Of a stretch of 64,000 bases of DNA, positions 52,901-61,900 are shown piece by piece (within the stretch, counting starts at the first letter, position 1; each line of letters opens with the position of its first letter). Both the position numbers and the translations under genes were made by a program. The notes under the pieces are model-generated. The model searched no databases and was not told the DNA's origin. It worked only from the letters and a program-made list of their open reading frames with translations. The stretch covers positions 1-64,000 of the forward strand of contig NZ_JAAGUY010000008.1 in NCBI RefSeq assembly GCF_010868145.1, given 5' to 3'. This stretch comes from Nocardia cyriacigeorgica (GTDB lineage Bacteria; Actinomycetota; Actinomycetes; Mycobacteriales; Mycobacteriaceae).

Positions 52901-55900
52901 TGTCCATAGATGACGAGACCGCGTGCGGACGTACTGCCTTCCCGCTCGGCGGCGAGCAATTCGCCATCGATGTCGCGCATACTGCGCACCACCCGGAACT
53001 CTCCCGAGTAGTAGCCCTCGAAATACGACTGCCGCGCAGGAGCCTCGCCGTCGGGCCAACTCAGCGTCGTCGGCGGCGCGGGAGCGGCAACATAGTCTTG
53101 CCTGCCCGCCAGCGCGAGGTCGGTGACGACGGCGACCTCCGCGCAGTTCGTCTCGCCACCGCCCGGGTTCACCCCGCGCACCTGGTCCAGCAGCGGATCC
53201 GGCCGTGCGGCAAGTCGACTCATGGTCGCGTCCAAGGCCATATCGGCGCGGCGGTAGCGGTCAACCGCAGCGCTCAGCGCTGCGTCCGCGGGCTGTCGGA
53301 GAACGGCGTCGATCTGGGTGACCGTCGGCAACCCGATCAGCGGCCCCACGCCTGCGACTCGCATCATCTCCATCAGCGCCGACCGCCATTCGGAGGCGGT
53401 GTCGAGGTTGGCGATCAGGGATTCGATCAGCCCTGGGGGCGTGGTCGGCGCGGCGTCGCTCAACACCACGTCCAGCAGGTCATCGAGCCGCTCTTTCACC
53501 TCCCGCAGTTGCCGCGCCGCGTCCGGCCACAGCGCCTTGCCCGGGTCCTTACCCTGTTCGACGAGCTCTTCCAGCGTGAGGTTCCGGTCGGCGAGTTCCT
53601 CGGCCAGCGCCGCGCGAACCATGTCCAACTTCACCGGATCGAACCGATCAGGCACATACCCGCTGGCCCCAGCGCGCTCAGCCGCTCCCACCTCGACGGC
53701 ACCGGCGAGCGGCACGTCCGTGCCCGGGTCGCGCGGCGTCTGCTCCCCGGGTTCAGGCGGGGTCAACTCAGCCGGATCGGCCACTACGACCAGTGCGACG
53801 ACGATGCCGTTCCGCTCGGCGATGGTTCCGGTCACCGACAACCGCGCACCCCTGGCGGCATCGACTACATCGGCTCGGAAGGTGTCACCCTCCAGATATG
53901 TTGTGATATCGATGAATCGGAGATCGGAGACCAGATCGGGCAGGTTTGCCAGCATTCTGTACACCGCGCTTTCCGCGGCGCGCTCCACCTGCCACGGCTC
54001 TTGCGCCACAGTCGCCGCCATACCGATGGCGGCGACATCGGTATGGCGGGCCACCACCGCGGCACGATAGATCGCGTCCCGTGCCGCATCGACAACGACA
54101 GCGATATCACCGACGACACCGTCATCCCACAGCGGCGAGCCCACCGGGCGTTCCATCGGGGGAAAATCGGGCGCCACGCCGAGCGTCTGCAATCCGATGT
54201 AGGCGCACAGATCTCCGTCGGGATCGGCCTGTCCCAGTGGCCGAGACCGGCTCTCCGTGCCGAAGAACCCAACGCCGACAACGGTGTCCGGAAGTATCGA
54301 AGGCAACAACACCTCATCGGCATCGAGACGGAAACTCATCTCGCCGATCGGGTCGATATCGGCGTCCGGCCCCAGTGAGGTGCGCGTCTGAAGCTGTCGA
54401 AGAGCGTGCTCATCCGTTCGCAGAAACTCGATTTGGCCAAGCGTGTTCAGGTACGGGCGGATCGATTCGGTCACCTCCTCGTCCGCATATGTGTCGAAAT
54501 AGCGAACTCGGCCATGATCGTGGAAGACGTTCAGCAGATGCTGATCGCCGCCGTCGCGTGGCTGGTACCGAAGAATTCCGCGAGCGAGGTTCTCGCCCTG
54601 GAGCAGGATCCGTTCGAGGGCATCCACATGCGGATAGTTGAGGAACTCCGTGGCGAAGTGGGTATCGACCGGGCCGTCGGGAACGGCCCATCGGGTCTGC
54701 TCGAGGGTCTCGGCGGAAACCCCGAAGGCGATGATCTTGATTTCGGCCAGTAGCGCACTACTGCGACGGTCAAGGGCGCCGCGCGGATTCACGCTGCTGA
54801 TCACGTCCCGGAGCGAAACCTCACCGCCGGGCCGGTCACCGGCGGCCTCGGCCGCGGCGACCTCGATCGAGGTCAAGCCTTCGACGACAACGGCCGTGCG
54901 ATTCAGCACCACCCAATACCCGTATTGTCCGATCTCGTAGGCGTCGTACCCCCGCGCCGCCGCGAAGCGGCCCAGGTCCCGCAGCACCTCCCGGCGGTGC
55001 TGCAATTCCTCGCGGCGGGCCGCAGTGCGCCAGGGCCACGGCGTCCAGCGCAGTTTTCTCTCGATCGACGCGAGCGCGGCCGTCTGTTGTTTGCGTAGCG
55101 TCGCGACGTCGATTGTTTTCGCGTCGGGCCGCAATGCCATCCGGACCAACCCGCCGCCAACCTCCCCGGCGCCGTATCCGTCGGCGATGTTCCTCGTGGT
55201 CGCCGCATACGTTCCGTTGCCGTGAACCCCCTTCCCAGGGAAGTAACTGCCTGACCGGAACATTTCGACGTAGCTCGGTTCCTTCAGCCCCCGAAAGAGT
55301 TCGACACCGCCCGCCTCGATGACCGCGTCGACGTCGTCGGCTCCGGCTATTGTCGGCAATCCGTGAAAACCTTGGTGCCTCCAGATCAACGCCATACCAT
55401 CGTCGCGGCGCTCGTCGGGGTGGATGGCGGCATTGATCGTCTGGTAGTCCAGTGAACCGATCAGGTCCCGCCCGGGAATGCGATTGCCCACGCCGATGGG
55501 CTTCTCGAACTGCGCCAGGACATCGGGAAGGTCTCGAGCGAGCGCCGAATGCAGCTCACCGTCGCTCGCCATGCGGGTGAGCTCGTCGCGAGTTACCCAC
55601 CGCGCCGCCCGGATTTCCCCTCCGTCGACTACCGGATCGATTCGAGACTGAGCGTCGGCCGCGAGATTGTAATACCGCCACGTCCCCGGTCCATCGAAGA
55701 CATGGGTGCCCCGGTATGCCAGAGTATCCAGATAGTCCTGGCGGACGCCCAGTTCTTCGCTCATCTCCCGGGCCACGCCGTTTCCGGGGAGTTCGGCCGA
55801 ATCCATTGCGCCGCCGGGAAACTGCCACTTGCCGCTGGTTCCCTCTTGTACCAGAAGGAACCACTCGGTGCCCTCGTCGTCGACATACCTGATCAATACG

Positions 55901-58900
55901 CCTGCCGCGCCGTAACGGCCCCACACGCCCGGAGCCACCCAGCCGTCGCCGGACTCACCCGGATCGGCCAGGATTCGGAACACGCGGACGCCGTACCCCG
56001 CAGCGGGCATCGGAGGTTCGGTTTCCCGAGTGCGCGACTCGCGGATGTCGAATTGTTCAGGCGTTCCGGCCCTTTCCTGGATTATCGAAGCCGGTCCCGC
56101 TTGGTTGGCGGTCGTGTCCGGCTGTTGCGTCCGACTCGCCGGCTGATCGGATCGGTTGTCCGGGTCGCCCTCTGGTGTGGGGTCGGGGAACTTGTTGAAG
56201 CGGTTGAAAATGTCGGGGTGGTAGCCGTCCGGGCCGAGGCGACGGCTCGGTGTTGAAGGACGGGAGGTGCGGTCTGGTGGTGCCAGGGGGTTGACGTCAG
56301 GGGCGGGTTGATAGCTGACTTCTGGGCCGGGGGTCGCTGCGGTGCCGCCGGAGGTGCCGCGTCCAGGTCGGGCAGGTAGGCCTGGGTCCGCGGACCGCAT
56401 GAACCCTTGGCGGGGATCGGGGTGGGGGTTGGGCTGATCGGGTGTCGGTGCGACCGGTTCGTGCCAGATCAGCAGGTTGGTCATGTTGTCGTGGTTGCCG
56501 GTGGTGTGCGCGTGGTCATTGAGCGCGGCGGCGACAGCGCGGTGATCACCAGGGGACTGTTCATGTGCCTGCCGGACGATCGCGGCGAGGTCGTCGGGCT
56601 GGTAGGTGTCGTGCCAGACGCCGTCGGTGGCGATGAGTACGTAGCCGCGGCCCTGCACCGGGATCTTCGTGGCATGCGATTGCGCGTCATCGGGGATGGG
56701 ACGCCCCAGCGACCGGGTGGTCTGACCGGCGAACGAATGCTGCAAAGCCTCGCCCTCGGGCATGCCATCGGCGATCAGCATCGGCACGATGGTGTCGTCG
56801 ACGCTGAGCTGCACCGGTGTACCGCCGTCCACCGGAAGCCAGTACACCCGGGTATCTCCGGCCGAATCGATGACGAGTGTGCCGGCTTGCATCACCGCAA
56901 GCGCGACGGTGGAATCCGGGGAATTCGCCTGTCCTGGGGTTTCGGCCAAGCCTCCTACCGCGGCCCGAGCTGCCGACATTCCTCGCCGTACCACCCGAAG
57001 GGGATCGAACTGCCCCGTGGCACCGAGGTCGGCCGACGCCTTGGACATGCCGGTGATTGCTGCCCGCACGGCCGTCTGCGCGGCCTCCCCGCCACGGGCC
57101 GAACCACCGACCCCGTCGGCGACCGCGGCGAGCTGGACCGGTTCGCCGTCCACGGTCACCGTCACGAATCCGAACGCATCCTCGTTCGAGTCGCGGCCAC
57201 CGTGTTCCGGGCCCACGCCGAGGTCGCTGACGGCGGCAATCGGGCCCTGCGCCTTCGTGGAATGGTCGCCGGGCGCTGCCGGCATCCGGGTGGACGTGTC
57301 GCTGAATACTGCCTGGGCGCTGACCGGTTCCGACGTGGCTTCTTCGGATGGTGAGGCCGGCGCTCCGGCCTCAGGTAGGTCGATCGGTGCGGGTGCGCTG
57401 TTCACTGGGGTCACGTCTACGGCGGCCCACGGGCTACCGGTCGGCTGGCCGTGGTGTAGCTCGCCGACGGCCCGCTCGAGTAAGCTGTTGAATTTCGTGT
57501 ACTGCACGAGATGCGTGAACACGAAGTTCCGCATGGTAAGCGGATAGGTAAACTTCTCCGGATCATTCTTCCGGCCGACGATCGATTTGTGCAGGAAGTG
57601 AACGATTTTCGCCGCATTGTTCAACGACGTCGCATCAGGGTATTGATAGGCAGCAGTTGCGAATGCTCGGTCCATCTTTTGTGATAGGTCGAATGCGGCC
57701 TCATGCTGCAGAGTTCTTGTTAGATAGTACTTTGTCAGCGTGAGAATGTTCTGCAGGAACGAACGATCGATTTCAGGGTGGTTCTGTTCGGACGTCGAAT
57801 GCAGTGATCTGATAGCCTGACTTACATCTGCATCGAATCCGTTGACAGAATTGGATGCGAGATATCTGTCGAAGTAGATCGACCAGTCGGTCCCTTCGGT
57901 GGTTTGCATCTCGAAATGTCTGTCGAGCCCATGGATCTGGTCGATAGCATCGATGATCGGTTTAACGTGGGCCGGGGCCGGCAACGCATTCGATGGTAAC
58001 GAGGATTCGCCGGACCACGGTGTGGCGTGCACGGCCTTCGTCATCAGATCGGCCATGCGCCCCAGGTGCATCGGAAGCGAATCCAGGAAGTTCAACTCGT
58101 GATACGGCGTGGCAAATGATTCGGGGGCAAGCGATGTGCCGAGCGGGAAGGTACCCGCGAGGTTGAACAGCGCATTCGCCGCAGAATGAAGTGCCTCGGC
58201 CTCAGGTATTCGATTCGCGAGATCACGAGCAGTCTGGAACAACGTCGAGTAGTCGGCGATGGAACCAGAATGTGTATGCGCATGGAAGTTGTGGCTTTCC
58301 TCCCACAGCGCCGCATTCAGCAATCGTGCTGCGCCGATCGCTGAAGCGGCCGGCGGTTGATCGCCGCGCTGGAAAGCATCGACGTGGGACGTGATCTCGG
58401 CAGTCAAATCGATGATCAGGCGCTGTCTCTCAGCGTCGGAAAGTGATGCGGCCCAGTCATGCAACTCTTGATGCGTTGCATCGAGTGGTCGCGGTGCGGC
58501 GTTGGCAACCGCGGTTGGCGTTGCGACATCGGCCTTGGCGCCGACTGGGGTTGTTGGACCCGCCACTACCGTCGCATGAAGCAGCCAATGGTCGTCGCCC
58601 ATGTCTCTGGTCCGGTCGATGCGGATCGTCAGACCATTCGGAAGAAACTGGAATGGGAGGATCGCCGGCGCAGAAGGCAGGACGAACAATGGGAAGGTCG
58701 GGGTACCAGGAGGTACGGTCAGCACGACCTTGAAACGGACCCCCAATAGAGGCGGAGACACTCCCGTCATCGCGAGGCTCAGTTCGCGCAGCTGGAACTC
58801 GGTACCGGGCTCGATCGGGCCATTCGCCATGTCGACGAGATATGCAGGGAGGGTGGTGCTCACCACCATCGGCTCCGGCAGCGGTCGGCGAGCCAGAACG

Positions 58901-61900
58901 GCATTGATGGCTGCCAGGGTCTGCGTGAGCTCCGGCGTGAGCTCGCGTTCGCCGCGCAGGGCTTCATTCAGCTGAACGATGGATTCGTGCCCGAACGGAT
59001 CGATCGCGTAGGGCCGCATCGCCGCGAGTTCCGCATCGGTCAGCTGCGGGACGACCTCGCCCCAGATCTCGCGCCCGTATTGCAGTCTGCTCGCGTAATC
59101 CGTCGAAGATTTCTTGGACTCGAACAGAACCCGTTCCGGCAGGGTTGTTCCGCCCTCGGCGGTACTGGGGTACGGGCTGCCGATCGGGTCCTGATCGGTG
59201 GAAGGCCGAAGGGTTTCGCGAAGGTGGCTGATCCGGCCTTCGATCGCATGCCGTTCATGCACGGCAGTTGCGTGCCAGGCTTCGACCGCGTGGTACAGGT
59301 GCGTCAAGAGCTGGAACCGGCGTGGGTCCGCGGTCTCAGGACGTCTGATGTGGTCGAGCAGTTCATCGAGCAGCTGACGACTCTCGATGAGTTGACGCGA
59401 TGCGTTCGGCGCTACCGCATTGTGCGCGAACTCGAGAGAAATCCCGTTGCGGGCCGACCGGACTCGGGACTCGTCCAGGACATCCAGCAGCCCCGCCACG
59501 CTCGGATCGATAGAGCTGTTTTCATCGCCGTTGGGTCGGCCTTTGACTTTCCCCTTCTTGCGTGGCGCGGGTGCGTCGGGATCGACGGGGTGGAGGTTGG
59601 TGAGGTTGCCGTTGTCGTCGGTGGTGAGTTCGGCGACGTAGATCTTTTCGATGTCGTCGGCGTAGGGCAGTTCATATTCTTCGTGGGTGTCGCCGGGGGT
59701 GCGGGTGTGGATTGGGGTGCGGATGCGGACGCGGGGGATGCGGTCGGGGTCGTCGGGGTCGTCTTGGAGGACGCCCTTGGGGCGTTTGATGTTGGTGTCG
59801 GCGATGAGGAGATTTCCGTTGCCGATGTTGGTGGCGACGGCGGAGTGCATTCCCTTCTTTTTGCCGTAGTCGTAGAGGAATACGGTGCTATCGACGGGGC
59901 TGTCGCTGTCAGCGATTGTGTCGAGGTAGGCGGATATGGCGGCTCTGGGGTCACCGTCATGTGGAAGTTCGACGAGTTGAGCGCCGATGGCGTTGGCGAG
60001 GTGTTTGGGTTTGTTCTCTCCTCGTTTGAGTTTGGTGCCGTGGTCGAGTCCGAATGCCCATGTTGCTTGGGTGGTTTGATTGATGCAGTCGAGGACTGTG
60101 CGGGCTTTGTGACGGCCGAAGAGGCGTTGCAGGACAGTCCAGGCCCCGACTGCGCCCGCTCCCACAGCGAGCGCTGTCCCAGCGGGCCCCTGCCCCCACA
60201 GTTCGAGGGCGCCGCCGCTGGCCAGTCCGCCAAGTGCGACGCCGCCGCTCATCGTCATACTTCGGGTGGCATTCGCCTGCCCCAGTACTTCAACCGGGGT
60301 CTTCCTGCGCGAATAGGTCCCGATAGGGATACTCGTCGCGCCGATGACCGCCCAACCGGCCCCGAGTGCGCCCGAGGTCAACCAGAGATCGTCGGTTACT
60401 GCCGGCACAGCGGCGGTCGCGGCCAGCGCGGCCAATCTCATCGTGGAAAGGGTTTTGATCCGAATGTTTTCCGTCCATTTGGTGCGGACGAAGTTTCCCA
60501 GTACGGCTCCGGTGGGAACCAGTGTCCCTACCAAACCCATCTCTGTACCCGACAACCCGGAATTGACGAGCAGCATGGTGAACTGCCCGCCCTGCATTCC
60601 GAGGTAGAGATTTGTGAAGGCATGGGCATTGTTGATATAGCGGAGCATGTGATCGCCGTAGATTGTACGAGGCCCCACGACTATGACGTCACGTATTTGT
60701 TCTCGAAAGGTATTACTTCTTGGTTCGGTTTGAAGCTCCGGCACTCCGGGCATCGTTGCAAGATTGACGACGTTCGTTCCGAGATTAAAGAGTGGGGCCA
60801 CAAAGGTGCCGATCTCCAGCGCGACGGGAGCGGCCAATCTCGAGAAGACTCGGGAAACATTTTGTTTGAGGTTGTTGTACCGGCTCAGTCCATCTTGTGC
60901 ATCGCCCGCCATCTTGTTGAGTACCTTCGCGGAGGCGTTTCCGTAGACGACGGAGGCGCTGGCTTCCACGAATGTGGTTACGATGAGGATGGGGACGGTG
61001 TAGGACGTTCCCGACGCGAGCGCGCCCGTCGCTATGGCGGCTGTGCCTGCCCCCACGAATGCACTGCCCCACATCAGCTTCCGCGGCTGGAAGTGGTCGG
61101 TCAACCACCCTGCGATCGGCGCGCCGGCAAAGGCCGGCGCATTGGCGAGTGCCCCGACGATACTCGCCACCAAGGGTCCGGAATTTTCCATGAGCCATTG
61201 GTCAAGTGCTACGACCATGACCGACGAGCCGGTTGCGTTGAGGAACTCGGAGCCGAACCGCATGCCGACTTTGCTGTCGTCGCGAACCAGCTTCCACAGC
61301 GAGGTGATCGGCTCGCCGACTTCGGTGGTGGGTTCGGCACTGGAATTGTCCGCGGCTGTGGGCGGCGTCGCGGGCTCCGGCACCTCGAGCTGTTGCCCGG
61401 AGTGCGTGCCCGCCCCTAGCGGCTGCCCAGGTGGCGGTGTAGGGCTGGGCTCGGATCCGGCGGCCGGAGACGCGGGGCGAGACTCGGGTCCGGGTTTGCG
61501 GGCGTCACCGTGCTTTCCGGGCTCGTTTCGAGGTTGCGGGTCGGGGATGCCTTCGTTGAAGCGGTTGAAGACGAACGGGTTGTGTCCATCGGGTCCGACT
61601 GCACGGGTCGGCTTGGCGACGAGGGTGTGGCGGTCGGGAGCGAGATGGTTGGCCTCTTGGTTCAGGTCGCTGTGCTCGGCGGTTTGCTCATGCCGGTTCT
61701 GCGCGCGCGCCCGCTCCGCTTCGGCCGGTCGGATTTCGCGATCGAACCGCGCCTGCCATTCCGCGTCGGACTCGTTGTTCGGTAGCGGGTAGCGTCCGCC
61801 CTCCGCCAGGTCGGCGAGTCGCAAGCTCAGCGTATCCAGGTACGCATCCATCAACCCCGGCCAGACGTCATCGGTTTCGAGCAGTTCCATGGCCCGTGTC

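Noticed and set aside
58987..61419. An 810-codon plus-strand open frame opposite the giant gene
   Set aside because: Antisense to well-defined MFS and papain modules. Similar long shadows occur at 52477-54378 and 49879-51345; none has a binding site or recognisable domain.
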